Part shown: piece by piece, positions 33,749 to 45,758 of the stretch
Numbering within the stretch: the stretch's first letter is position 1
Layout of the letters: each line of letters starts with the position of its first letter
NCBI GenBank assembly: GCA_018343915.1
Contig: JABRWF010000001.1
Coordinates: forward strand, 3,038,001 to 3,102,000
Length of the DNA stretch: 64,000 nt
Reading direction: 5' to 3'
DNA from: Agroathelia rolfsii
Lineage: Eukaryota > Basidiomycota > Agaricomycetes > Amylocorticiales > Amylocorticiaceae
Position numbers and translations under genes: made by a program
The notes under the pieces: model-generated
Told to the model about the DNA's origin: nothing
The model's input: only the letters and a program-made list of their open reading frames with translations
Databases searched by the model: none

Positions 33749-35025
33749 TTAATATAGCCCTACGCTGTTGTTTGCTTTGGGTACACGAAGCTGTAAAGGG
33801 TATCGTTGTCAGCAATCCTAGTCGGTTACTCGAGAATTGGAATTGTCCTGACCTTGGTAATATTCTTATGCAGTATGTCAGTAACGATGGCGTAGACGTT
33901 TCTAATATCTTTCAAATGTTGACGAGAATAGTATAATTGTTTGCGGTCATGCTCCACAAGCACGTCGCGATAATCAGGTAGATTGGGATATTTAATTATC
34001 TTCGAGCAGATTTTGGCTCGGGTTAGGGTGGTTTGCCGCCCAGTGTCGCGTATGTTGAAGGCGGATTCCTGGGTTCGGTGGATTTCTCCCAAGACCTCTA
34101 GTGCAAGGGTTCAGAAAATCTAGACAGTAAGACGAAGGGGGATGCGATGCACCTTCCTGGATTTGCACACCTAGGATGAAGTGTTACTTCAGCCTGTGAT
34201 TACATGTGTAACTAAATATGACTTACCAAAGTTATCCCCACTGAAGACGGAGGAGCACATGAGAAATAATGAGTTAGAAGAAGCGCATATGATTGCTTAC
34301 TCTTCAATCCTATGGTTGCGTTTAAGTAAAAGATAATTCATATATTGAAAGTAAGGCATACTTGGGCATGGTCAAGTTGATCCACAGTCTGACCTTGTCC
34401 TGAAAACCCACTTATCAGGCACGATTAGCAGTATGTTATCACACGAACTTCTCACGCAATATTCTGCCAATTCTTCTGCTTCCTTCTTTAGATTCTGATA
34501 TAGGACATAGTTGTGCTTGTTAGAGCTGATAAATTCGCGATATTTGGGTGACGTCGTTGAGGTCGATGATGACGAAACACTGGATTTGTCTTCGGTGATA
34601 TCGTCAAGCTTGCGCTTTTTGGAAATGACGTTTTCGTTAGAAGGGGCCTCGTGTACTTCTGTGTCTGTGAATCCAGGCTTGTCCGCCTGAGAGGGATGGT
34701 ACGGAGAGTCCGGATTGGAAGTCGACTCAATCAAGTCGGTGAGTTCCCTAGAAGGAATAATGAGAATAGTTAATCATTGACATAATGAATTGGTCTTTTA
34801 CAATATCTATACAGAAGGACGTAGTATGTCAGAATAGTCAAGGAGCGTGATAAGCAAGCACATGCACCTTGGTAGGGAATACGTTAAAGATGATGTCTTC
34901 AGCAGTATCAGTAGCTTTCCGACGAAACACCTTCAGAGTTTATATTAACATCTGTCAGTGACACATTCATTAGCAATCATATATACCTCCAGCTTCGCTG
35001 CTGTCTCTTTATTGATGCTCGGCAT
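33749..35025 (-). CDS. Proteasome activator PA28/REG-gamma type (254 aa), with micro-exons
   Basis: Forms a ring cap on the 20S proteasome that opens the gate without ATP. Ten exons: 34987-35025, 34868-34930, 34802-34806 (5 nt), 34456-34747, 34362-34399 (38 nt), 34301-34309 (9 nt), 34227-34240 (14 nt), 34153-34170 (18 nt), 33853-34097, 33749-33790. The spliced frame is 255 codons, and 254 residues is also the length of human PSME3. Family blocks: FRRKATDTAEDIIFNVFPTK then ILELTDLIEST; an inserted KKRKLDD basic patch; VRLWINLTMPKIEDGDNFGV with QIQEEV (the activation-loop region); LTRAKICSKIIKYPNLPDYR; and RVPKANNSVGLY at the end. The four micro-exons restore KIL, KIEDGDNFGV and QEE exactly. 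The gene is divergent from TAF1 across 175 bp. Confidence 0.88.
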
Positions 35026-35200
35026 GGTATGGGGTGAAATTGAGGGGATGGGAGATATTCAAAGCTATAATTGCATGGCATTGGCGCCACATGCGCGCCT
35101 GAATGTGCTGAGTCAGCAGTGGCGTAATTTTATGCTTGACGCTCATACAGCAGTCGCATCCATTACCTCTGGCGTAGTCGGTGTCCAGAATACTATTATC
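35026..35200. promoter_or_regulatory. Compact divergent promoter PA28 / TAF1
   Basis: The two ATGs are 175 bp apart, so the two genes probably share one nucleosome-free region. No TATA box is seen. Confidence 0.6.
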
Positions 35201-38200
35201 ATGGCCGCGCAAGATGAGAACGATGCTATTTCTACTCTTACTGGTCTCTCCCTCGGAAATATTCTTACTGGTCTCTCTCTACCCTCTGGCTCTGGTCTTA
35301 ATGTCCAACTTGGTCTGACTGGTCGCGCCGATATCTCTCAGGGTCAACTTTTCAATGACAAATGGGACGATGAAGACGCAGTAGGGGCTGGACAAGGAGA
35401 GGATTTTGAGGACGAAGTGGATCTGGAACTGAGGAATGAAGCTTACTCAGAGCCCGAAGTCAAGATGGAGACGGATATACCTATCACATTGCCCCCAAAG
35501 GAGAAGAAGACCAAGATTGTAAAGAGACTTGTGGAGAGGCCTCCGACCGTCTTTGAAAGATTCCCGGCGTTTGAAAAGGACCGTGTTCTGAATTTTACGG
35601 AATTGTTCAAAGGATATACGCCTCAGAAATCACGGTTGTCCAAACGGCCATTCCAAGGTAGGGATCCTATGGTACTTCATTGGCGACCCTTGCAAATATA
35701 CTGACATATGGCACTATAGTCGAGACGGTCTACCCACGCAAGAAAGACCATCCGCGGAATTTCTTCCATGCCATCGTCGGCGATGTTAAACGACAGGTTG
35801 AGAACAAAAGAGTGTCAGATGTTGTGTCTGCAGGCAGCATCGAACACGACCTCCTTATGGCACTTCAGGTAATGTTTGATAAATCTATCCAGCTAGTGCA
35901 TCGACTAAAAACGCTACACAGGAACGAGAAAATTCGGATGTGGCGATTGACTTGCCCCTTCATGATCGAACATTTGACCTCGTGTTGTTGTCTAACTGGG
36001 AGGACCAAATCATCTACGAACCCGACCACCAATCTGCTCAGGCTCCCCCTGGTCTTTTGGGTATGAATACAGATTTGACTAAACCGTCCAACAAGGTGCT
36101 TGACTCGGGCGAATGGACGCAAAGTATCATTTGGAGTCCAGATGCTCCCTTCCGAGACTTTACCCAGCTTGAAATCAGTCCAGAGGACCAAAAACAACCA
36201 GAAGAGCAGACGACAGGTTTGTTATCACTTACAGCGCCATCAAAAATTACTCATGTTGGGATTCCAGACGTTGTCCGCCAGAGAAGACGGACTCGTCAAG
36301 ATGCTGCTCAAGCAAAGGACAAGTTCAATCTCAGTAATGATCACTACTACGAGGTTTCCAAGGATGGCAGACATCGTATTCGTCAAACATTTGGTCAACT
36401 TAATGTCGAGCATGCTTATCCCGCTCAAAAGCTACAGTTACCATTCGTAAGCACCGGTAACCTATCGCCCTTCTTATGCCTCAAACTTATACTCTTTGTC
36501 ACATGTAGTACAAGACGCGGCTATCCAAACAGGAGGCTCGTGCCTTCCATCGGCCTGCTCTTCAGTTCCCATCAAACGTCGAGTTACACTTTACCAAGGT
36601 TCGAACAGCCAAGAAAAAGAAAGACAGGGCTGGAAGAAATCTCGGAAAGGGTGGGAACGTCGCGGAAGGTTTACACACTACTAGCGACCTTAGTCTTAGG
36701 GATACGAGCAACTTCGTCCTTTGGGAGTTCTCAGTGCGTTTCTTTGGCTTGTCAGCTTGTCACCATTCTTACTCATCATACTATTGTAGGAAGAGCACCC
36801 GCCTATTGTTCAGAACTTTGGTATGGGTAGCGTTTTGGTAAATTATTATCGCAAGAAGACCGAAAAGGATGAACATATTCCCAAAGTTAGTGCTATCCAT
36901 TCTTTTGACTATTGTTTTCATTGTTTTCCTAACGTTCGATCCGGCGCCTAGTATGACCTTGGCGTGCCTTTCGTGCTCGAGCCCCAAGATGAGTCACCTT
37001 TCATGAAATTTGGCCTAGTTCGACCGGGGCAAACGATCCCTGCTCTATACAATAATCTTATTCGGGCTCCATTATTCCGACATAAAGCCTACCCTACGGA
37101 TTTTCTTATTATTCGGTATAATTATAACTTCTGTCTTCATTTCTGACTCGCTTATGTGATTTTAATACTTGTTTATAGGAGCACGATCAAGGGTGAGGCA
37201 AAATATTACATTCGAGAAATCAAGAACCTCTTTGTCGTTGGCCAGACCTATCCGGTGACAGAAGTTCCTGGGCCGCACTCGCGAAAAATCACAAACACCA
37301 TCAAATATCGGCTGCAGATTATTGCATTCAAGCTATTGCGCAAGAGCCAAGGCGAGCGCTTGAAGATTTCGCGCTTGATGAAATACTTCCCCGACCAGAA
37401 TGAATTACAAATGCGGCAGCGGCTCAAAGTACGTTGGGTCTATTTATATATATCTTTAATGGATCCCATCAATTCTCTCATCGCTGATTTTGATATGTTC
37501 GTCGTTTTTTGTGTTTAGGAATTCATGGAGTACCACCGCCGTGGACCCCACCAAGGGTTTTGGCGTCTAAAGCCCAATCTCAGCATTCCTTCCGACGCGG
37601 AGATGCTGAAAATGGTTGTGCCCGAATCAGTAGTGCTCATGGAGAGCATGCAAGTGGGACAACGACATCTACAAGACTCAGGCTATGGCATGACGACAGA
37701 AGCCGCGGCGGAAGAAGACGACGAAAGCAGTCTGTCCATAGAACAGCAACTAGCACCGTGGATTACGACAAAGAACTTCTTGCATGCCACCCAAGCTAAG
37801 GCGATGCTGAGGTTGCATGGCGATGGCGACCCCACCGGGCGTGGAGAAGCGTTTAGTTTCATTCGTATTTCGATGAAGGACATCTTCGTCCGAGCTGGCG
37901 AGGACTATGAATCAAAACTTCGTGGGTTTTTTTCTTTTTTATTTATTTGCATGATTCGTGCGCATACATGAACCTGTCTTCTTACTTGTCTCTATTGACT
38001 ATCTCATCATGCAGTCGAAGCTGAAAACAGACCTAAATCCGCTCATCGGTACAACGTCGCTGAACAGCAGCAAATCTACAAATCAGAAATCGAACGCATC
38101 TGGAACGCGCAATTTGACTCCCTAAGCCGCAAAGACGAACCGGAGTTAACAGCCGAGGACATCCGCCGATACGAGGAGGCTGAGCAAGAAATAAATAACA

Positions 38201-39392
38201 ATAACAAGAAGGCCAGAGGGCAATCACAGACCCGCCAAGGCTCATTACGGCCTGATGGGATGGATGGAGCTATCTTACAGCCCTCACCCTCGGTCAGCCG
38301 TGCTTCATCTGTTGAAAGAGGTAGAGAAGGAAGCATGGGTCCGGATTCCAACAGAAAGGTTCTCCGCATTAAACGTTTGGTAAATCACATTCTCGTTTTC
38401 ATATCTGCTGTCCCCGCATGTGTTTGCGTATGATCACTGATGATGAGGGAATACGCGCCGTTTACGCGAACAGATCGATGGGGAGTGGCGAACAGAAATC
38501 ATCCGCGATCCGGCAGTAATCCGTGCGTATGTCAAGAACAGGCAGGTTATGGAGGAAGAGGCTACCCTGACCGATACGCTTGCTCCAACGGGCGATGCTG
38601 ATAGAGATAAACGTGCTCGGAAAAGGTATGTATATGCTTGGCCTGTTCTAGTTCTGATTCATTTCTTTTTTGGTGCTATGTCTTGTATTTCTCTTCTTTT
38701 TTCCCCTACTCGTGTGCTGTTTTCATTTGGCACAACTATTGACCGAATATACCTCATGTAGACTGGAAGAGGAAATCGCTCGCATGCGGAAGAACCAGGA
38801 GCGCCGCCTCCACCGCAAGAACGCCAAGATCGTCAAAGAGGGTGGGACGCCATTGCAACTCAATCGGCCCATCAAACCCGACACAACAGTGCGTCTTTTT
38901 CTTTGCCCTTCGACCTGATGCAACGACTCACATGACGGGACAAATAGCGGCGCTGTGGTCATTGCGGCCAGATGGGTCATATGAGTACGTTGTTTCGCTT
39001 TTTTCCAGAAAGCAAAAACCCCTCTCCCCCTGATCATTCCGTGTATGACCCGTCCATGAACGCGTGGCGCTGACATCCATGGACATTCGTCTATTTCTTT
39101 AGAGACCAATCGCAAGTGCCCCAAATGGGCAGAGAGCAATATGGGTGTCGCCCCTGTTGCCTCGTCATCCAACACAGCAACGAGCCCCCCACCTCCAGGC
39201 ACGCCCATCTCCGCGCTAGGGTTCAACCGTGCCGGGCTAGGCGCTGGACCGGCAGTGCCAAGTCCACTGGCAACAAGTCCTCCGATGTCTGCCTTGGAAA
39301 TGGACAGGGAAGAGGGGGGTATAGGAGCCGCCAGCACAGCCAGTGGGGCGACTGCTGCGCCGAAGCTCAAATTGACATTGAAGAAAGGGTAG
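35201..39392 (+). CDS. TAF1: TFIID subunit 1 (TAF1), about 1080 aa
   Basis: Largest subunit of TFIID, binds core promoters and other TAFs. Thirteen exons: 35201-35657, 35720-35868, 35922-36446, 36509-36733, 36790-36885, 36952-37115, 37179-37428, 37519-37921, 38015-38379, 38474-38625, 38762-38888, 38948-38984, 39103-39392. Markers: KRPFQVETVYPRKKDHPRNF, the core DUF3591 block KDKFNLSNDHYYEVS then HRIRQTFGQLNVEHAYPAQK, DTSNFVLWEFS, VLVNYYRKK, FGLVRPGQTIPALYNN, and GPHQGFWRLKP. Near the C terminus is a zinc knuckle CGHCGQMGHM..NRKC whose codons span exons 12-13. No bromodomain is seen, as in many fungal TAF1 proteins. A 51-nt in-frame stretch (about 36214-36264) may be a further intron, so the length could be 17 residues shorter. 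Confidence 0.94.
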
Positions 39393-40079
39393 ATACGTGG
39401 GGGTGGCTCAGGAGAACAGACAACATACACAGCTTATCGTCGTGTCGTCCCAAGGCTCATGCGCTCACGTGTTGTCGTGCGGTGTCTTATTAAACTGTTT
39501 CGCTCGCCAATGGTTGTTATCATTTGTATGTCATGCCCTCCTCGGACCTTTTATATATATATATGGAAACTCAGAGGAACTTGTATTGTATAGTATAATG
39601 TAATGCTAGCATCATTTTGTATGTAAGTGGTGGTGACATGCAACTGTGGCCTATCAGAGTGAATATATTCGCAATCGGCAGCCCTTTGGGGAGCAGATGA
39701 TGGACCGTGATGTGACAGAATGTGACGGCATCCGCCGTGATTACGGAAGCAAACTGGGAAAGCTGTGCTTGACCTTGGCTTGGCGTTGCGCTGCTTCTTT
39801 CTAGTTGCATTCCGGCTTCTTGGCAACGTTCAACTTGATCCACCTTTTTTCTAATCTCAGTCAAGTCCCTCTGGCTGAAATCACAGGTGCAAACACCTGC
39901 TGGGTCTCTGTTCTTCGGGTGTCCTCGCGATCATCATCACCGCCGTCATCCATCCTTGTTTGGGCTGTTTGGGCTTTATCCTCTTACCCAACATCGTCAT
40001 AGTCCTCTAACATCTTATCTCGCTGTACTAAGTCACCAGTGACGAGTGACTCACCACTGGTGGTGCTGACCCCACTTTA
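39393..40079. other. Intergenic region between TAF1 and the light-chain gene
   Basis: Contains a TA run (about 39552-39562) and, near 40045, two GTGACTCA-like motifs close to the light-chain start. No gene is recognised; small frames on the minus strand lack family features. Confidence 0.4.
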
Positions 40080-41164
40080 ATGCGGAACACCATGTCCCGT
40101 TATCCATCACATCTTACCCCTGGTGCACCCAGCGCGTTGACCAAGGCCCAAAAGTCCCGTGCACGGCGCGAGCCCTCGGGTGTCTTCTCTCTCTTCCAAC
40201 CGCCACAGATCCAGCAGTTCAAAGAGGCCTTTCAGCTCATCGACCACGACAAGGATGGCTGGGTGACGGAACATGATCTTAAACAGCTCTTTACATCTCT
40301 AGGTATGTAGTGACTTTGGGCAAACGGATCACAACCTGGAATGCTCGTATTCGTTTCCTTACTCCAAACCTCCTCTTCCCCTCTTTGTCTCTCTTCATTC
40401 ACTCCTGCCCTGCCAAGATTGTACTTATTTCATCTTTTCATAATGTGTAACTCTATTTTCGCCTTTCCGAAGGCATACCGCCCTCCAAGAACACGATTGA
40501 TGCACTTCTCACCGCCCGTCCTGGCGGCCACAACAGGTCCTCCGCTATCGCCTACGTCGATGAGGATGCCCCAACGGACCGTGGCGTGAACTTTACGATG
40601 TTTCTCACTATGATGAGCGAACGACTGTTTGAGTTTGACCCCGAGCAAGATCTTATAGAGGCCTTCGAGTGTTTTGATGAAACGGACTCAGGCTTTGTTA
40701 GGGTGGATGACATGAGGAGGTGGATGAGTGACGTTGGAGAAAGGATGGACGAGCGAGAGGTATGTCAACGGAACAAAAATAAAACAAAAAATAAAAAAGC
40801 GCCCTTGTTCCTCTCCCCTCCCTCGATTCAACCCGATCCGCCTGCCGCTGTCATCAATTCAGCTGTTGCTAAAACTGCGTGCGGCGGGTTCAATACACTT
40901 TGTATTCTTCTCTTCTCCCTCTTCCTCTACTTTCTTCTCCTCCTCCTCCTTCTTCTTCCTTTGATTGACACTTTCTCGTCTTGGCGTGATTGTTCATATA
41001 TATTTGTTGTACTGATCACTCACCTCATCCTTTTTTTTTATCCTTAGATCGACAAATTCTTGAAGGGCCCGTTCACGGACCGCCAGGGTAATTTCAACTA
41101 TCGTGAATGGATAAAAGTTCTACGCGTCAACGCGGATGACGAAAAGGCTGAAGCTGCCTCATGA
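40080..41164 (+). CDS. Myosin regulatory light chain-like EF-hand protein (208 aa)
   Basis: Exons 40080-40302, 40473-40759, 41048-41164. A basic N-terminal segment (LTKAQKSRARREPSGVFSLF) precedes QIQQFKEAFQLIDHDKDGW, the usual order in myosin II regulatory light chains, where the Ser near FSLF is the phosphorylation site. The first EF-hand loop, DHDKDGWVTEHD, has the metal-binding acidic positions; later EF-hands (DETDSGFVRVDD) are degenerate. It most likely supports cytokinesis by binding a type II myosin heavy chain (Rlc1 type). An alternative is a calmodulin-like protein. The second intron is long (288 nt) and CT-rich. The ATG at 40092 (MSRYPSH) is another possible start. Confidence 0.82.
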
Positions 41165-44100
41165 TGATCGTGACGATAATAACAACAATGAAATGATTCA
41201 CTTCTCTATTTTGTACATGTACTAGGGCGTTTGTATACGCCATCTATCCGTTCTTTTGCATGGGTTACAATGATGATTAATTAATTTGCATATATCCGTT
41301 CAACTCTAACTCTAGGTGCATACAGATGTCGAGCTTTCATGCAATTCATGTCTGTCCAGCTACTAGCTAAGATCAAATTTCACAGGTCTCGAATCTAGCA
41401 TAGCACACCACTGCTTATTTGCCAAGAAAAGCTTGTGTGCCAAGCCCATCAGCTGCTTTTTTTGAGTTGTTCAATTATACAAAGTTTCTTTTTACATATA
41501 CTAGTAGTTACTTTAGATCGATCGGTGTCTTGGCCTTTTTTTACATCGACTTAACCCGACGAGGACTTGCAGCTGCTTGGGCCGCCTCAGTCCATTAGAT
41601 TTGGTCCATGACCTCCGTTTTTAGCTTGGACGGCGGTGATTTCAGAGGTTGATGAAAAAAGATGGGCAACAACATCATCATAGCTGCTATTTTTACTGTC
41701 TCTTTGCCTGGAGGCATATCGCCGCTGTCCAACCACGGCACTTGAATACACCACAGAGACCATCTGACACCAACTTGAGGCTTGCGTTAGCTGACGCCCT
41801 ATTCGAATTGCATTCGGGGTGTTTAATACCAGTATAAGGCTGTACTTGGCCAGTGTCCTAGTAATTATATGTGTTCATATGATCTCTGAGTCCAAATGAG
41901 TCTTCACATTCTTCATTCTTCACTACCAGTATATTCTTGGCATTTAGTCTTGGCATATGCTAAAATACGCCTCTTTTCCCCTGCACATGCCCTCGTGAGT
42001 CCACGACAGGGGAAGGATAAGAAAAAGAGGGCCGAAGAAAATGGTGACATGACCAGACATTTCGCGGACCGACTCCCAGGTTGCTCTCCTTAACCCGCTC
42101 TCATCGGGCGCACATGCACATGCATGCACTCATGTGTAAGCTGAAATTTACGAAAGATCATGTTCCTTTCGTCCCTATCTGCGCTGCTGCCGCCGCCGAG
42201 ACCATGCCACCATTAGTACCGGCCCGGTGGAAACAAGCGAAGCGAAACTCTGAACCTTCGCGACCTGAGCAAGTGGAGAGGAACGTCGTGTGTACGCGCC
42301 GGCGAGTAGGGCGTTATTCACCGCAAGCAACCAAGTGGAGCAAAGAGAGTAAATTGTACGTCATGCCAAGAGATATTACCTGTTTTTTTTTTCTTGTCTG
42401 GCTTCCCCGAGGTACCCGCCGGCTGGGTTTCAGACAAGGCTAAGCGGAGAGCACCGGAGGAGAGGAAAATATATGTCTCAATTGAGTGGAACCTGTAAGA
42501 AGATGTCTGGATTCTTCTGCTCTCCCTCGGTGCTAAAAAAAAAGTGTGTGGTTCAACTTGAACACTGTAAATACAACTGCTCTCTGTGTCGGGTATCACT
42601 TGACAAAAAGATACAGGCAAACGATGGGTTTCCGTTTTCCTCTCCATGTTCTTGCGCCTATACTAGTAGGCTCACCCAGCACTGACATATGAAGCTGAAA
42701 GACAGGGTGCTCTTTTCCTCTGAAACGACCAATGTGAAATGAGCAGGGAACACAACAATCAACATGGTCTCAACTATTACGATGCGCACCTGGAGCAATG
42801 TCGCCTAACCCCCCCCCCCTTCAGTCTTGGCTCCATAGGCATAGCCTCTCTGGTGTTCTTCTTCTTGGCTCGCCTTAATTATGAGTGACGGTAGCAACAA
42901 CGAGTAATATTGCCCTTTTGACGTCATGGTTTTTCTAAGAGCCCTTGTTTTTTTTTTTTTTTTCTCGCCGCAAGGGTTGTGGATAATGGTCAGATCCCTC
43001 ATCTGTTTTACTTTCAAGGTTTAGAGTTTGTTCTGTTGCTGCTAGTGACGCCCAAGTAGTGTCTGAACCAGCTGGATTACCGACGCGCCCGCATAGCGAA
43101 CAGGTGTGCATGCTCAAGCTTATTAGCACTAGCAAGCCGGTTAACAAGGAGCGACGATCGCACTAGCACGCGTGTGTGCATGTGTATTTTGCCAGTGGAC
43201 CATGCCATGTCCACGGGACGGGGTGGTGGAGCACGATTCGACAGGCAATTACATTATTCGACCGGCGACGGGTGGAAAAGACATAAACAACAATTAGGCG
43301 GAAAAGGATGAAGTCAAAGAGCAAAATTAGGACAAGGCGGTGCAGCACTTCTCTTCTTCCGTGTTGTTCTTTTGTAATAATCATGCACAGCCTTGGTCTC
43401 TGGAGATCTCAAGCTTTCCTTCTTTTCCTCTCCGCATTCGAGTTCTACCCACTCGTAAAAGATCATGTATGACTGTGCTATGACGAGTCTTTGACGCTAC
43501 AAATAGGTAGCAATGCCGACGATTATGGCTCCCGGCTTGTGCACTGCAGTTTCTGTCTTTTCTTTTCCTGGAGCCGTCTGTTGCTATCCGAAGCTTGAAG
43601 CTGCACTGCCAATGGCTGTTTATCTTCGATACTCGCCTAATCCTATAGCATACCCTTGCGTAGCTGTTCTGGCGGGCATCGTTGTCCTTACTAAGACACC
43701 ACTAAATATATTGTCATCATAGAATCTTGGTCTGGGGTGGTATCTGATAATATACTTGCCAAGGCAGATGTGCCGCTTATACACCATACATTGTAACATA
43801 GCTATCACCAATCGCGTGCCAGTGATAATTCATGCGGTTTGGGCTCCTCATGTTGGCAGGATCTTTTGTTGTCTTGGTTATGGCAATGTGACAGCCCATA
43901 CTTCAAGTTGACATGTTAATTTCATTTGTAAGTTTTCATTTTGTTGTTGAGATTATGGGCATGGCAGTTACTACCAAGCACTTTGCAAATTGTGAGTCAT
44001 TGCCGTCGTCAAAAAAAAAAGTCTTATCTCCTACTACCAGACGGCCCGCCGAGTCCCACTTGAAGTTATCCGAGCTATTCCTTGGTTTGATGATGATGCT

Positions 44101-44777
44101 GCGCAATTGATGGAGGAAATCTTGGTGGTTGCCAGTGTGCTAGAATCTTATCTAGCCAAGAGGAGACTCGGATTATGTAATCATTCCTCGACCATAGAGT
44201 AAAGGCCCCTCCAATCTATAGCCCAGTACAGCAAATACAATCCCATATACTTCCTAAAGGACATTTACGTTCGGGGTGTTCATTCAAGATAACAATCGGC
44301 CTAGAAGCCCAAACACAATTGCTGGTTGCGAGTTTTGAGTTTGCACAATGACTCGGACATGATTATGAACTCGTTTGCCCGTGCTTTCGCCCGTTGGCGC
44401 TTACCAATCAATACGTACGTCCAGGCCATGGAGTAAGTCTGGGGAGGAGAGGAAACTATGAGATTGCTAAGAGGGTACATCAGTAATCCCATCACGTCAT
44501 AACTTGAACAGCCCATGGACCTCGCTTCTCTACTCTACTCATTTAAATCACGTGCTACGGACATGCTTTCTAAGACCTAGCACGTGCCACGGATGGTCAT
44601 GAACCTCCCTTGGACGTGCACACAAAGCAGAAAAGCATGACAACTGTGCGAATAGCTTGTCAGCAATGCTGTGAGGGGGGGCCTGGATTGTAAGAAGACA
44701 TCAAACCAAACTGGACCGCTGTCCACCGTACAATAATGAAAAGGTGTTAATAAGTTATTGATTACTTTTATATGTAC

Positions 44778-44810
<33 letters not shown>

Positions 44811-45436
44811 TCGTGAGATTCTTCCCACTGTGATGGTATATAGCGATCATTCTCTGGACTTGATCGCTTCGAAGGCGACGGAGGATCTGCTGGCAATTAC
44901 AAATTCAATGTGGTCGCAGCGGCGAAGGGGGCGAGTTGCTTTAACTGGTAAGAGCGCAGTCGAGGTGAACTGGTTGGCATGCATGGCCTGATGATTGATG
45001 ATATGTTCAGTCTTCGAGGGCCTCTTACTCCTTAAAGCGGGATTAGAAGGAAGACTTGTGCGAACGCTGTAAAGATAAAAAGAAGCTTGAGGGAGATGCG
45101 ATGTTTCGCACCAAACGTGGACGTCGGTTTGCGTTTGTGTGAGCCGTCAAGGGCCCATTCAGACTAGGTTCACGGCGAGTCTATATCCTGTGCGAGGTGA
45201 TCGTATTATTATTATGCGCACTAGTTTAGCCGGCTCGAGTCGTCGCGGCTGGAGTGAGATTATTGTTGTTTTATTTTATTTTATTATGGATGATTGTCGA
45301 TGCTGGCTGGATATGACACACCAACGGTAAATAAGACTATAGTGTGGAGGACATGTGGGTGTCAATATGGGCGAATGATAGACTGATGAAACGGTGGCGA
45401 CGGTATTTGGTTTGGGGCATGGAGGGAGATGAGAGG
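41165..45436. other. Gene-poor region, 4.3 kb
   Basis: No gene is supported. Frames are short, interrupted and lack family signals. Simple sequence includes a C tract (about 42810), a T tract (about 42948-42963), and TA runs (about 44778-44810). A repeated CACGTGC(T/C)ACGGA phrase occurs at about 44551 and 44583. The end of the region is likely the far promoter of the PacC gene. Non-coding RNAs or old transposon remains cannot be excluded. Confidence 0.5.
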
Positions 45437-45694
45437 CTTGGCATGCGAAGGGACCGCAGACTTGGGCCGGCGAATTTACGTAGAGAGAGCAAGGCGGACT
45501 TTGAGCTGGGACCGGTCTCAGAGGGCAGGAGTGAGACGGGACCGATGACCCGGACCGACCCGTCAGCCAAATGGAGGAAGGTCGGCGTGGATCGGGAGGA
45601 GTGCCAAGAAGAGGGATCGAAGCCGGCCGAAGAAAGGCTTGGACGGACTGGGACTGGAATGGCTTGGCATCTGAGCCCTTGGGTTTGGCTTGGC
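45437..45694. promoter_or_regulatory. Cluster of four GCCAAG (PacC-type) sites
   Basis: GCCAAG, the fungal PacC core (5'-GCCARG-3'), occurs at 45603-45608 on the plus strand and at 45437-45442, 45663-45668 and 45689-45694 on the minus strand. Three of the four share the longer phrase ATGCCAAGCC. All lie within 325 bp of the PacC start. Chance alone would give about 0.2 such sites in this span. Autoregulation is inferred. Confidence 0.65.
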
Positions 45695-45758
45695 ATCCAA
45701 CAAGCCGCTGGTCTCTGTCTCTGTCTGTGTCTTGCCTCTGTTACTGGGTATTCCTCAT

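Noticed and set aside
44551..44595. CACGTG-containing direct repeat as a regulatory site pair
   Set aside because: Two E-boxes 30 bp apart in a gene-poor stretch with no nearby start; too little to call a control region.
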